DNA of 64,000 bases, from assembly GCA_040882605.1 (NCBI GenBank), contig JBBEAY010000023.1:1-64000 (forward strand). The letters run 5' to 3'. This DNA is from JAOUEA01 sp040882605. Its GTDB lineage: Bacteria; Actinomycetota; UBA4738; HRBIN12. The notes beneath the pieces were generated by a model. The model did not search any database. It was not told where the DNA came from and saw nothing but the letters and a program-made list of their open reading frames with translations. How positions within the stretch are numbered: position 1 is the stretch's first letter; every line of letters begins with the position of its first letter. Positions 32,418-40,284 of this stretch are shown in pieces. The position numbers were made by a program, and so were the translations under genes.

Positions 32418-32669
32418 TCAGACCTTCCTGATCAGGTAGTGGAGCTCGCCGTCGGCCTCGCTCGACTCGAGCAGCTCGTTGCCGCTGATCTCGGCCCAGC
32501 TCGGCACATCGGACCGCGAGCCCGGGTCAGTCGCCAGCAGCTCGAAGAGGTCGCCACTCGCGGCTTCCCTCAGGGCTTTGGCGAGCGAGACGAGGGGGCC
32601 TGGGCAGGACTGCCCCCTGGCGTCGACAGTGACGGTGGTGGTGGAAGTCGTGGAAAAGGTCGAGGACAT
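32418..32669 (-). CDS. tusA: TusA-family sulfur carrier
   Basis: An 83-residue TusA-like protein. VDARGQSCPGPLVSLAKAL carries the active cysteine of the CPxP motif at about residue 22, and LATDPGSRSDVPSWAEISGN is the usual second half. The threonine/serine-rich first 12 residues are an extension. The start at 32669 has a strong GGAGGTG upstream. First gene of the tusA-dsrE2 pair, with a perfect palindrome about 130 bp upstream. Confidence 0.9.
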   Translation of the reverse strand: MSSTFSTTSTTTVTVDARGQSCPGPLVSLAKALREAASGDLFELLATDPGSRSDVPSWAEISGNELLESSEADGELHYLIRKV

Positions 32670-32799
32670 GGATGCACCTCCGGTGCGGATGATGGGACGA
32701 AGCGGAAGCGGAAGATACGCGGCGCTGAGGCCGTCCCTGCTCAGACGGAACAGCAGATGCGATCGGGGATCATGGCCCCCACGATGCCGGCTGCTCGCG

Positions 32800-32814
32800 T
32801 GCAAATCATTTGCA
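32800..32814. promoter_or_regulatory. Perfect palindrome upstream of tusA-dsrE
   Basis: TGCAAAT-C-ATTTGCA, a 7-bp perfect inverted repeat with a one-base centre, between the divergent tusA and monooxygenase genes. Its A+T richness and symmetry suggest an operator. No cognate regulator gene is adjacent. Confidence 0.55.
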
Positions 32815-32916
32815 GGTGCAACAGCCTAGCCCAGACGGATGTTCCCAACAAGTGCCCATGTTTCGACGCCGAACCCATCGGGCATGCAGGTGGCAGTCGA
32901 GGAAAGGGAGAAAGCG

Positions 32917-33219
32917 ATGGTTACCGTCGGTCTGTACGTTCCGCTGAAGGCGAAGCCCGGCAAGGAAGCAGAGGTCGAGGCGTTCCTCGAGGGGGGGCTC
33001 GCCCTCGTCAACGACGAGCCCGATACCACCGCCTGGTTCGCGATCCGTCTCTCAGAGTCCGACTTCGCGATCGTGGACTTCTTCCCGGATGATTCGGGAC
33101 GTCAGGCGCACCTGTCCGGGAAGGTCGCCGAGGCCTTGATGGCACAGGCCGACGACCTGTTCGCCGTGCCGCCCGACATCCAGAAGGCCGACGTGATCGC
33201 TGCCAAGCTCCCCGGCTGA
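32917..33219 (+). CDS. Antibiotic-biosynthesis-monooxygenase (ABM) domain protein
   Basis: A 100-residue dimeric alpha+beta barrel protein. VGLYVPLKAKPGKEAEVEAFLEG begins the ABM domain, DEPDTTAWFAIRLSESDFAIVDFF continues it, and the C-terminal helix SGKVAEALMAQADDLF completes it. The ATG at 32917 follows a GGAAAGGGAGA ribosome-binding site. These proteins include quinone and haem monooxygenases as well as non-catalytic members, so the reaction cannot be assigned. It stands alone, divergent from tusA. Confidence 0.82.
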   Translation: MVTVGLYVPLKAKPGKEAEVEAFLEGGLALVNDEPDTTAWFAIRLSESDFAIVDFFPDDSGRQAHLSGKVAEALMAQADDLFAVPPDIQKADVIAAKLPG

Positions 33220-33236
33220 CCAGGGCGGCGCGAACG

Positions 33237-34076
33237 CTACTGTGCCGGCGGGGTCTGAAGGCAGCCTTCGGAGCGGCCGACGCGGCGTAAGCCTTCGATG
33301 TCTCCCGGGCCGAAGTCCGCGACGCCGCCACCCGAGGCATGCATGAGCTGACCTGATTCCTCGACGTGGTCAAGGCCCATCACATGTCCCCATTCGTGCA
33401 GCACGACCGGGCCCTGGGCATCGGGCGAGTCGAATCCGGGCTCGTTGGGATCTTCGGCGTTGATCGCGATCCAGCCGCTCACGATCACGTCGCTTCCCGG
33501 CGGAGTGAACGGCGCTGCGACGCCCGCCGCGATGTCGCCGTCGCTGAGGAACGAGACCGACGAAGAGTCAGGATCGACCCATGCCACGAGCACTGGCGCC
33601 CATCGGTCGCCGTAGCGGTCTTCCTGCACCAGGTCGCGCTGCTTCTGGAGCACCTCGTCGGTGAGACCGTCGTAGGTGAAGCTGATGCCGGTGGCCCTGG
33701 ACATGCGCTGCACGGCTTCCTGCACGTCGCCGATCGACCGGGGCGGCGCTTCGGAGGCGTTCACCACGTAGTGCACGGGCTCGCACGGGTTCCATCGCAC
33801 GGGGTCGCCGCCGAAGCCTTGGGCGATGAACGCGTACTCGTCGCGATGCTCCGACGGGTCGTATCTGACGATGTACGACGTCGCGGCCGCTCCGACCATC
33901 ATCACGATCGTGAGGATCGCGGAGCCGATCACCCACTTCGGGAAGCGTCGCCTCGGCGCAGGCTCGAACGGCGCCTTCAGCGGCGGCCAGGCCTGTGTCG
34001 CGAGGTCGGGACGGGGTGGAACCGGGGGAAGCGTGGCAGCCAGGGCAGGCTCCTCGTCGATGGCGGACGTACCCAT
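33237..34076 (-). CDS. Membrane-anchored matrixin-like metalloprotease
   Basis: A 279-residue protein with a proline-rich cytoplasmic N-terminus (residues 1-47), one transmembrane helix (about 49-70) and an extracellular domain. RWNPCEPVHYVVN begins the metzincin fold. The zinc motif HEWGHVMGLDH (three histidines and the catalytic glutamate) lies near residue 230, followed by the Met-turn QLMHASGG. This is the matrixin/M10 pattern and is intact. It is likely to act on peptides at the cell surface; the target is unknown. The start at 34076 gives a normal type II membrane topology. Confidence 0.87.
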   Translation of the reverse strand: MGTSAIDEEPALAATLPPVPPRPDLATQAWPPLKAPFEPAPRRRFPKWVIGSAILTIVMMVGAAATSYIVRYDPSEHRDEYAFIAQGFGGDPVRWNPCEPVHYVVNASEAPPRSIGDVQEAVQRMSRATGISFTYDGLTDEVLQKQRDLVQEDRYGDRWAPVLVAWVDPDSSSVSFLSDGDIAAGVAAPFTPPGSDVIVSGWIAINAEDPNEPGFDSPDAQGPVVLHEWGHVMGLDHVEESGQLMHASGGGVADFGPGDIEGLRRVGRSEGCLQTPPAQ

Positions 34077-34169
34077 GCATCGTAGGGCAGTCGGCGCATC
34101 TTGAGGCCGGGGTGCTGCGTGACCGGGCGCGCCAGATGCCATCGTCGCGCCATCGGTAGCATCTCGGGC

Positions 34170-35726
34170 GTGATTGCCCCCCGCGGCGCCGTCGTGCTGG
34201 CCGCGCTCCTGATCGCCCTCGTGCCCGGCTCGACACAGCATGCCGTCGCTGCCCCCACGCTCACGGTCGACACGATGACGGACTCGTTCGACGGCTCGTG
34301 CGATGACGGCGACTGCTCGCTGCGCGACGCCGTGAAGAGCGCTCGGGGGGGTTGCGCGCATCGTGGTGCCGCCGGGCTTCTACCCGCTGGTGCTCACCGG
34401 CCCGGGTGGCGTCGGCGAGGGGTCGATCGAGCTTCGGCGCCGCGTCGAGATCGTCGGCGAGGGCGAGACGGGCGCCTTCATCGATGCGACGACGCTCGGA
34501 GCGCCGGCGTTCACGATCGTCCCGAGGCGCGATGACGACGCGCGGTTCACGCTCGCGAACCTCACGGTGTTCGGGGCGCACGATGCGACGCTGATCGGCG
34601 GAGCCATCGACGTGCGAGGCGGCGCCCTTCGCATGCTCGATATGACGGTGACCGGGGGGCTCGCCGATCATGGAGGCGGCATCGCGGTCGCTGCCGGCGC
34701 CCGACTGCGCCTCGTCGACTCGCTCGTCATCGGGAACGAGGCCGCTACAAGCGGAGGCGGCATCTGGAACGAGGGGGTGCTCGTCGCTGCGCGATCGACG
34801 GTCGCGAACAACCGCGCGAGTAACGGCGGTGGAATCTGGTCGGGGCAGGGATCGGCCACCTCACTCGAGAGCTCCACGATCGCCGAGAACACGGCTGCGG
34901 GCGAGGGTGGCGGGCTGTGGCTCGGCGCGCCCGCTGAGATCGCTGCGACCACCGTCGGCGACAACGAAGCTGCAACCGGTGGTGGCGTGTTCATCTCACC
35001 CGGCTCGACCGGCGACGTCGAGGCCGAGCGCTCGATCGTCGCAGCCAACCGAGCCGAGGGCGGGGGGCAATGCAACGGTGTGCTGCAGAGCCTCGGGGGC
35101 AACGTCGACCAAGGGCATCGGTGCGGCTTCGACTCGGCAAGCGACCTCCGAGACACCGACGCGCGGCTGCGACGGCTGGGACCGAACGGGGGACCGACGC
35201 CCACGATGCCATCTCGCCCCGGAGCCCGGCGGCCGACCTCGCCGGCGACTGCGCCCGGCGCGATCGCGCCGGGCGCGACCAGCGAGGGGCGCCACGCGAT
35301 CGTCGGTGCGACGCCGGCGCGTATGAGGTGGCGCGCTGTCTCGGCCGGATCGTGAACATCGTCGGCACGCCCGGTGATGACGAGCTGAGCGGCGGACGCG
35401 GCCCCGACGCCTTTATCGGCCTGGGCGGGAACGACGAGTTCCAGGGCTCGATCGGCGCCGATCGAGCGTGCGGCGGGACCGGTGACGACCTGCTGATCGC
35501 GGGGCCGGGCGATGACCGCTTCCATGGGGAAGCCGGCAACGACCGCCTCAGGGGCGAGTCGGGCGGCGATGTGTTGTACGGGGGACCTGGACGTGACCGG
35601 CTCTCCGGTGGCCCGGGTGATGACGCGTGCGAGGCCGCCGTGCGCGACCGGCGAGCGCGAGGGTGCGAGACCTACTTCAAGAGGGCGGCTCGGCTCACGC
35701 CGGACCATCCACGCGGTCCTACTTGA
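34170..35726 (+). pseudogene. CSLREA / beta-helix / RTX-repeat surface protein, two frameshifts
   Basis: Read through two frame changes this is a protein of about 518 residues. It has a signal peptide from a GTG at 34170 (VVLAALLIALVPGSTQ), then a CSLREA-type motif (DDGDCSLRDAVKSA), a right-handed beta-helix with GGGI-type turns at about 34600-35050, LGPNGGPTPT and a CDAGAYE-like end, then calcium-binding RTX repeats (GGTGDDLLIAGPGDD, GGPGRDRLSGGPGDD) to the stop. The first shift is one extra G in a run of seven at 34345-34351. The second lies near 35195-35215. Both flanks are well conserved, so sequencing error, phase variation and recent decay are all possible. If intact it would be a secreted calcium-stabilised adhesin or polysaccharide-binding protein. 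Confidence 0.8.
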
Positions 35727-36171
35727 CCCGGCGCCGGCGCTCTGGTGGCCAGTAGACGAGCAACACCTCCGCCTTCAGCGCGCCGGCGCGCACGGGGCCG
35801 AACTGGCGCGAGTCGGTCGACGCCGGCGCGTAGTCGCCCTCGATCCAGAGCTCGTCGTCACCGAGCATGCGGTCTGCCACACGGTCGCCCGGAAGACCCA
35901 CGAGTCGCTTGACCATCTCGTAGCCGGGGAGGTCTGGGTGCTCGACCACCACGACATCGCCGCGCGCGTATCGTGCAGGAGTGGCGGCGAGCGCCCAATC
36001 CCCCGGCGCGAGCGTCGGCGCCATCGATCCGCCCTTGATCTCGACACGCGAAGGCTTGAAGCGCAAGCATGCCCACGCGACCCCGGCAACCGCGACCACC
36101 GTCGCACTGGCGCCGGCGATCCGCCTTCGACCTCGGTGGTAGGTTTCAGCCGAAGCGGAAGCGGAGACCAT
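35719..36171 (-). CDS. sodX: Nickel-SOD maturation protease (S26 family)
   Basis: A 150-residue signal-peptidase-like S26 protease. After one membrane helix (about residues 18-36) come GGSMAPTLAPGD with the catalytic serine S49 and GYEMVKRLVGLPGD with the catalytic lysine K88, then STDSRQFGPV. Its position next to and divergent from sodN identifies it as the protease that removes the SodN leader. The ATG at 36171 is preferred; an ATG at 36231 is possible but would overlap the sodN start. The C-terminus overlaps the end of the RTX gene by 8 bp. Confidence 0.88.
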   Translation of the reverse strand: MVSASASAETYHRGRRRIAGASATVVAVAGVAWACLRFKPSRVEIKGGSMAPTLAPGDWALAATPARYARGDVVVVEHPDLPGYEMVKRLVGLPGDRVADRMLGDDELWIEGDYAPASTDSRQFGPVRAGALKAEVLLVYWPPERRRRVK

Positions 36172-36195
36172 TCCGGCATCGCCGCCGACATCGGC

Positions 36196-36210
36196 GGAAC
36201 GATCCGTTCC
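36196..36210. promoter_or_regulatory. Palindrome in the sodX-sodN divergent region
   Basis: GGAACG-ATC-CGTTCC, a 6-bp perfect inverted repeat 19 bp upstream of the sodN ATG and 24 bp from the sodX start. It could be a shared operator or a leader hairpin near the sodN ribosome-binding site (AGAAGGAGGGGG). It does not resemble the known Nur box. Confidence 0.5.
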
Positions 36211-36229
36211 ACCAGAAGGAGGGGGATCC

Positions 36230-36655
36230 ATGGGTTCCATGCTCGAAGCATTCCTCAAGCCTCGTCGCGGCGTCCACGCCCACTGCGACGTGCCGTGCGG
36301 TGTGTACGACCCCGCGCAGGCCCGCATCGAGGCCGAGTCGGTCAAGGCCATCCAGGAGCGTCTGGCCGATCCGGAGGGCAAGAAGTCCGCGACCGAGACC
36401 GCCGAGGAGTTCCGCGAGCGCTGCATCTTCATCAAGGAGCAGCGCGCCGACCTCGTGAAGCAGCACCTGTGGGTGCTGTGGACCGACTACTTCAAGCCCG
36501 AGCACCTCGAGAAGTACTCGGACCTGCACGACAAGTTCTGGAACGCCACGAAGCTCGCCGGGGCGTCGAAGAAATCGAGTGACCCCGCGCAGGGTCAGAA
36601 GCTGCTCGACGCGGTCGACGAGATCAGCAAGATTTTCTGGGAGACCAAGAGCTAG
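36230..36655 (+). CDS. sodN: Nickel superoxide dismutase
   Basis: A 141-residue precursor of Ni-SOD, which converts superoxide to oxygen and hydrogen peroxide. The leader (residues 1-17) ends just before the nickel hook HCDVPCGVYDP; removal exposes H18 as the new N-terminus, with C19 and C23 as thiolate ligands and Y26 gating the site. The usual hook has Leu at position 21, and here it is Val. The four-helix bundle (KAIQERLADPEGKKSATETA to KIFWETKS) is complete. The divergent neighbour sodX encodes the leader protease. A strong hairpin terminator follows. Confidence 0.97.
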   Translation: MGSMLEAFLKPRRGVHAHCDVPCGVYDPAQARIEAESVKAIQERLADPEGKKSATETAEEFRERCIFIKEQRADLVKQHLWVLWTDYFKPEHLEKYSDLHDKFWNATKLAGASKKSSDPAQGQKLLDAVDEISKIFWETKS

Positions 36656-36697
36656 GGCCAAGAACTAGACAAAGGGCTCAGCAGAGAGCTAGGAGAG

Positions 36698-36734
36698 CCG
36701 GCGGGCCGGGGCCGTCGGATCCCCGGCCCGCCGG
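36698..36734 (+). terminator. Strong 14-bp hairpin after sodN
   Basis: A perfect 14-bp stem, CCGGCGGGCCGGGG, with a 9-base loop and CCCCGGCCCGCCGG, 43 bp past the sodN stop. No long U tract follows, as usual for high-GC actinobacterial terminators. Confidence 0.8.
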
Positions 36735-37058
36735 ACGATGCGCCCCCTCTGAGTGGCGCACATCTGCGCCGCTTTCGAGTTGCGACATCTGAGCCAGGCC
36801 TGGTCGAACCTACCCCGTCCGGCTCCCGGGCGACGATCAGCCCGAGAACGGACCCGGCGGAACGGAGTGGGTCTGGCGGCACTCCGCCCCGCCCGGTCTT
36901 GCAGGAAGCATCGGCTCTCGAGCGCGTTGCGGCGCATGGGACCAAGGGCGATTCGTGTGGGTCGAAGGGCCGAAGCACTTCGGCCGTTCGTTCGTCCCCG
37001 GCCCTCGCGTTCCGGGCGATCGTAGGGCGTCGGAAGCCCCCTGCTAGGCTCGCCGATC
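36735..37058. other. 324-bp gap between the sodN terminator and the GTPase gene
   Basis: No convincing gene is visible. A small perfect hairpin GGCCGAAG-CA-CTTCGGCC lies at 36968-36985. The G+C-rich stretch 36735-36900 could fold, but matches no RNA family I know. A promoter for the GTPase gene is expected near the right end. Confidence 0.5.
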
Positions 37059-38039
37059 GTGAAGGACGTCGGTCTGGTCGGGGTTGCGTACAGCGGTAAG
37101 TCAACGCTGTTCACCGCGCTCACGCGCGCCGGATCGCACGGTGGACAAGCCAACGTCGCCGTCGTATCCGTGCCCGACGACCGCCTGCAGGTGCTCACCG
37201 ACATGGAGCGCTCGCCCAAGACCGTCGCCGCGCAGGTGCGATTCATCGACGTGCCAGGTGGGGTCTCGAGCGCCCAAGGGATCGCAAAGCTCCGCGAGGT
37301 CGAGGCGCTCGCGGTCGTGCTTCGGTGCTTCGGCGCCGATGCGACGCCGGCCGACGAGCTCGAGTCGGTGCGCGCCGAGATGCTGCTCGCCGACCTGGGC
37401 GTGATCGAGAACGCGCTCGAGAAGGCAGAGAAGAAGGCGCGGCGCCAGCCGGGCGCCGAGGTCGACGCGCTACGCCGAGCGAAGGAAGCGCTTGAGGCCG
37501 AGACCCCGCTGCGAGACGCCAAGCTCGAGGATGACGACGTGGCCCTGCTCCGCGGCATCGCGCCGCTGACCCTGAAGCCCGAGGTGGTCGTGGCCAACCT
37601 CGAGGAAGGTCTCGAGGTGCCGGCGGCACTAGCCAACGCCGGGGCCGTCGGCGTGTACGCCTCGATCGAAGCCGAGACCGCCGAGATGGACGCCGACGAG
37701 GCCCGCGCGCTGCTCGAGGAGTTCGGCGTGTCGCAGCCCGGCCTCGAGACCGTGATCGAGGCGAGCTACCGAGCGCTCGACCTGATCACGTTCCTCACGA
37801 CCGGCGACGACGAGACCCGGGCGTGGGAGGTTCGTCGCGGCGCGAAGGCCCCCGAGGCGGCCGGCGTGATCCACACCGACCTCGAGCGAGGGTTCATCCG
37901 CGCTGAGGTGATCGGCTACGACGAGCTGGTCGCCGCGGGCTCCATGGAAGCCGCGAAGTCAACCGGCAAGCTCCGCGTCGAAGGCAAGGACTACGAGGTG
38001 GCGGAGGGTGACATCCTCCACGTGCGATTCGCGGTGTAG
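37059..38039 (+). CDS. YchF/Obg-like GTP- or ATP-binding protein with TGS domain
   Basis: A 326-residue P-loop NTPase with a GTG start. G1 is GVAYSGKST (residues 8-16). A coiled-coil-type insertion follows (about 110-150, EKAEKKARRQPGAEVDALRRAKEALE split by turns), then NLEEGLEV at the base-specificity position. The C-terminus is a TGS/DUF933-like domain (LITFLTTGDDETRAWEVRRG, then GVIHTDLERGFIRAEV and VAEGDILHVRF), characteristic of YchF. It is shorter than YchF (about 360), and the usual switch II DIAGLV.GAS segment is replaced by DVPGGVSSAQG. It is probably a divergent paralogue rather than the housekeeping YchF. Confidence 0.8.
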   Translation: MKDVGLVGVAYSGKSTLFTALTRAGSHGGQANVAVVSVPDDRLQVLTDMERSPKTVAAQVRFIDVPGGVSSAQGIAKLREVEALAVVLRCFGADATPADELESVRAEMLLADLGVIENALEKAEKKARRQPGAEVDALRRAKEALEAETPLRDAKLEDDDVALLRGIAPLTLKPEVVVANLEEGLEVPAALANAGAVGVYASIEAETAEMDADEARALLEEFGVSQPGLETVIEASYRALDLITFLTTGDDETRAWEVRRGAKAPEAAGVIHTDLERGFIRAEVIGYDELVAAGSMEAAKSTGKLRVEGKDYEVAEGDILHVRFAV

Positions 38040-38053
38040 CCGTCTAACGCTGG

Positions 38054-39079
38054 TCAACCAGCGAGCGTGACGTTGCGCACCTCGACGTCCTCGAACACCC
38101 GCGCGAAGAGTTCCGAGCCGGGTTCGAAGTACACGTGGATCCGCATCATCTCGCCGGGGTCGCACCACGAGGCGAAGTCGCGCGATATGTCCACGTGAAC
38201 CCCCCCGATCTCTTTGGTTCCATCGTCGGGCTCGTTGTCACACGGACCGGGCCACATCTGGATGAACCCCCTCGGACTCAGCCCGCCGAAGTCGACCTCT
38301 GGTCCTTCAGGCGGACCGAACGCATCCTCAGGCAACGCCACCGAAGGCGGACCGTCGAGCACGAGCCACCCGTCGTCAGTCACTTCCCCGCGGAGGTTCT
38401 GCGCGCACGCCTCGCGGTCGGGTTGCGGCGACACGCCGTTTCGGTACTGATAGAGGTCGACCGTCCAAGGACCGAAGTGAAAGATCAAGAAGTCAATGCC
38501 ACCCGTCCCCTTGGCGCCTCGCCACAGCGACACCGGTTCCCCGTTGGCGCCCACGAACGTCTCGAGCGGCTCACCGTCGTACTGCGCGCCATATGGGTCG
38601 TAGTGGTGGAAGCCGAAGTCGTGACCACACCCGACCCAGTACGGGCGAGCGCCCATGCCGGCGATGTCGAGCGACGGCGGGTACGTGATCTCCGCGGTCG
38701 ATCCATCCGGGAGCGTGATAGGCAACACGATCATGCCGCCCTCCTCGTAGGTGGAGGGAACGAAGGCCTCGTAGTCCTCGACCACAGGCATGGGCGAACT
38801 GGCCGCCGAAGGAGCAGTCTCACTCTCCGGAGAAGGGTCCGCGGGCCAAGCATTGTCGATGGCCGGACCCGCCGGGGTGCCGCCACTCCTGAACGCCTGC
38901 CAGCCGAACGCGCCGGCGGCGGCGAACACGCCGAACGCCACGATGCCTGCAACGACGCGCTGCCGTGGCGGTGGCAGTCCGTCACCGCCGGGAGCGCGGG
39001 ACTCTGCTCGCTGCCAGCCGTCGGCCGGCGGCTCGATCCCTCGCAGCTTCCGAAGCTGCTTCTGCCAGCGTTCGGTCAT
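38054..39079 (-). CDS. Membrane-anchored protein, possible anti-sigma partner
   Basis: A 341-residue protein with a short charged cytoplasmic segment (about 1-40), one membrane helix (about 42-62) and a large extracytoplasmic domain with several cysteines and aromatic residues (CGHDFGFHHYDPYG, CDNEPDDG, ASWCDPGEMMRIHVYF). No family is recognised. It overlaps the stop of the ECF sigma gene by ATGA, the usual place for an anti-sigma factor, but it lacks a zinc-finger anti-sigma motif. Either its 40-residue cytoplasmic segment binds the sigma factor in an unusual way, or it is a target or sensor rather than an inhibitor. Confidence 0.65.
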   Translation of the reverse strand: MTERWQKQLRKLRGIEPPADGWQRAESRAPGGDGLPPPRQRVVAGIVAFGVFAAAGAFGWQAFRSGGTPAGPAIDNAWPADPSPESETAPSAASSPMPVVEDYEAFVPSTYEEGGMIVLPITLPDGSTAEITYPPSLDIAGMGARPYWVGCGHDFGFHHYDPYGAQYDGEPLETFVGANGEPVSLWRGAKGTGGIDFLIFHFGPWTVDLYQYRNGVSPQPDREACAQNLRGEVTDDGWLVLDGPPSVALPEDAFGPPEGPEVDFGGLSPRGFIQMWPGPCDNEPDDGTKEIGGVHVDISRDFASWCDPGEMMRIHVYFEPGSELFARVFEDVEVRNVTLAG

Positions 39080-39615
39080 GGCTCGTCGACCTCCTCGGCG
39101 CCGAGCAGCTCGCGGAGCTTCGCTCGGCCGCGGTGGATGTGCACGCGTACCGTCACCGCTGCGATGCCCATGCGCCGCGCGACTTCCTCGACCGGAAGGT
39201 CGACCTCGTAGCGCAACACGATCGCGGCGCGTTGGTTCGGCGATAGGCGGCGGAGCGCCGCCAACAGCCCGGCGACGTCGGGCGGATCGGCGGGCACGTC
39301 GGGCTCCAGCGGAGGGCGGCGGCGTTCCGCGCGCAGCTCGTTCGCGGCCAGCCGGAACGCGGTGCGGAACAGGTACGGCACGGGCTCGCGCACATCGTCG
39401 GCCCGCGCGATGGCTCGCGCGAACGACTCGGACACGACCTCGTCGGCGATGTCGCGACGTCCGCCCGTGTAGGCGTAGATCGCGCGGAAGAGGCCCGGCC
39501 CGTGGTCGCGGTAGACGCGTTCGAAGTCGTTCCGGGCCGCGGTGCCGGGCTGCACGAGTTCCACCTCGCTGCCGACCGGCTGCTCATCGATCGTGCCCTC
39601 CTTCACGGTGGCCAT
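39076..39615 (-). CDS. ECF RNA polymerase sigma factor
   Basis: A 179-residue sigma-70 ECF factor. Region 2 (FERVYRDHGPGLFRAIYAYTG, DIADEVVSESFARAIARAD) and region 4 (RRLSPNQRAAIVLRYEVDLPVEEVARRMG, TVRVHIHRGRAKLREL) are complete. It is of the SigE/SigK-like class used for cell-surface signalling. The start is ambiguous: ATG at 39615 or 39618, or the upstream 39651. It is coupled to the membrane protein gene downstream, which may sense its signal. Confidence 0.88.
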   Translation of the reverse strand: MATVKEGTIDEQPVGSEVELVQPGTAARNDFERVYRDHGPGLFRAIYAYTGGRRDIADEVVSESFARAIARADDVREPVPYLFRTAFRLAANELRAERRRPPLEPDVPADPPDVAGLLAALRRLSPNQRAAIVLRYEVDLPVEEVARRMGIAAVTVRVHIHRGRAKLRELLGAEEVDEP

Positions 39616-39696
39616 CATCACGCCGGCGTGCACGGTTCGCACCTCACGCAACGACAGAGCGCCGAGGAGGGGAGTTCGTTTACAACGCGCGGTCGA

Positions 39697-40029
39697 TCAG
39701 GCCGGCACGGAGGAAGCCTCGGACCGCGCGCTGGTCCCCTCCAGCTCAACGCGCAGCTCAGCGCCGTATCGACGCACGGCCTCGTCGAGTGCATCGCGAA
39801 GATGTCCCGCAACGAGCGCTACCGAAGCCTCCGGCGTCTCGGCGTCGACGCCCACCATGAACTCGACGAAGCCCGTCGCCAGGGAAGCTCCCACGTCCGG
39901 ATCGATGAGCAACCTCTGCTTCAGCAGTTGGTCGAGCACCTCATCGGTCACTCGGTCCACGGCAGCCTCGTCGACATCACCGTCGACGGTCAGTACCGAA
40001 CCGGTGAACGTGACGTGGAATCGATTCAT
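39697..40029 (-). CDS. Partner of the HicA-like protein, possible antitoxin
   Basis: A 110-residue acidic protein starting MNRFHVTFTGSVLTVDGDVDE, with beta-strand then helical pattern and SVALVAGHLRDALDEAVRRYG near the end. No family is recognised. Its ATG overlaps the stop of the upstream 83-residue gene as TGATG, so the two are made together. The beta-alpha layout is HicB-like in outline, but no DNA-binding domain is visible. The antitoxin role is inferred only from coupling. Confidence 0.6.
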   Translation of the reverse strand: MNRFHVTFTGSVLTVDGDVDEAAVDRVTDEVLDQLLKQRLLIDPDVGASLATGFVEFMVGVDAETPEASVALVAGHLRDALDEAVRRYGAELRVELEGTSARSEASSVPA

Positions 40030-40280
40030 CAAGACCTCCAACACGGCTGCCGGTTGAACCAGGCCCTGAGGTTCGCCACGTAGTTCGGATCACTCGGGGT
40101 GAGGTGCACCGACCGCTTGTGCTTGCCGGGACACGGACAGTATGCCTTCCAGTAGCCCTTCCTAGGAACCAAGATGCGCCACCCCGCACGCTCGGCCTCC
40201 CTGCAGACGAACTCGATCTCTTTGAGCGGGTGCCGTCTCCGCGCAGCCATCTGCCGACGGTGCGGGGCGAACGGCTTCAA
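40029..40280 (-). CDS. HicA-like small basic protein, possible toxin
   Basis: An 83-residue basic protein: EIEFVCREAERAGWRILVPR forms a helix-strand as in dsRBD-like HicA toxins, followed by GYWKAYCPCPGKHKRSVHLT with a CPCP element and then PSDPNYVANLRAWFNRQ. In HicA the second strand carries a catalytic histidine (GSHH). Here the equivalent position is KGYWKAYC and the histidines fall later (GKHK, SVHL). An ATG at 40250 is an alternative start. It is the first gene of a two-gene coupled unit with a palindrome just upstream. The mRNA-interferase role is a hypothesis. Confidence 0.6.
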   Translation of the reverse strand: MKPFAPHRRQMAARRRHPLKEIEFVCREAERAGWRILVPRKGYWKAYCPCPGKHKRSVHLTPSDPNYVANLRAWFNRQPCWRS

Positions 40281-40284
40281 GTCG

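Noticed and set aside
36810..36830. TTCGA-type T-loop suggesting a tRNA on the minus strand
   Set aside because: The flanking five-base arms do not pair and there is no acceptor stem or anticodon arm.
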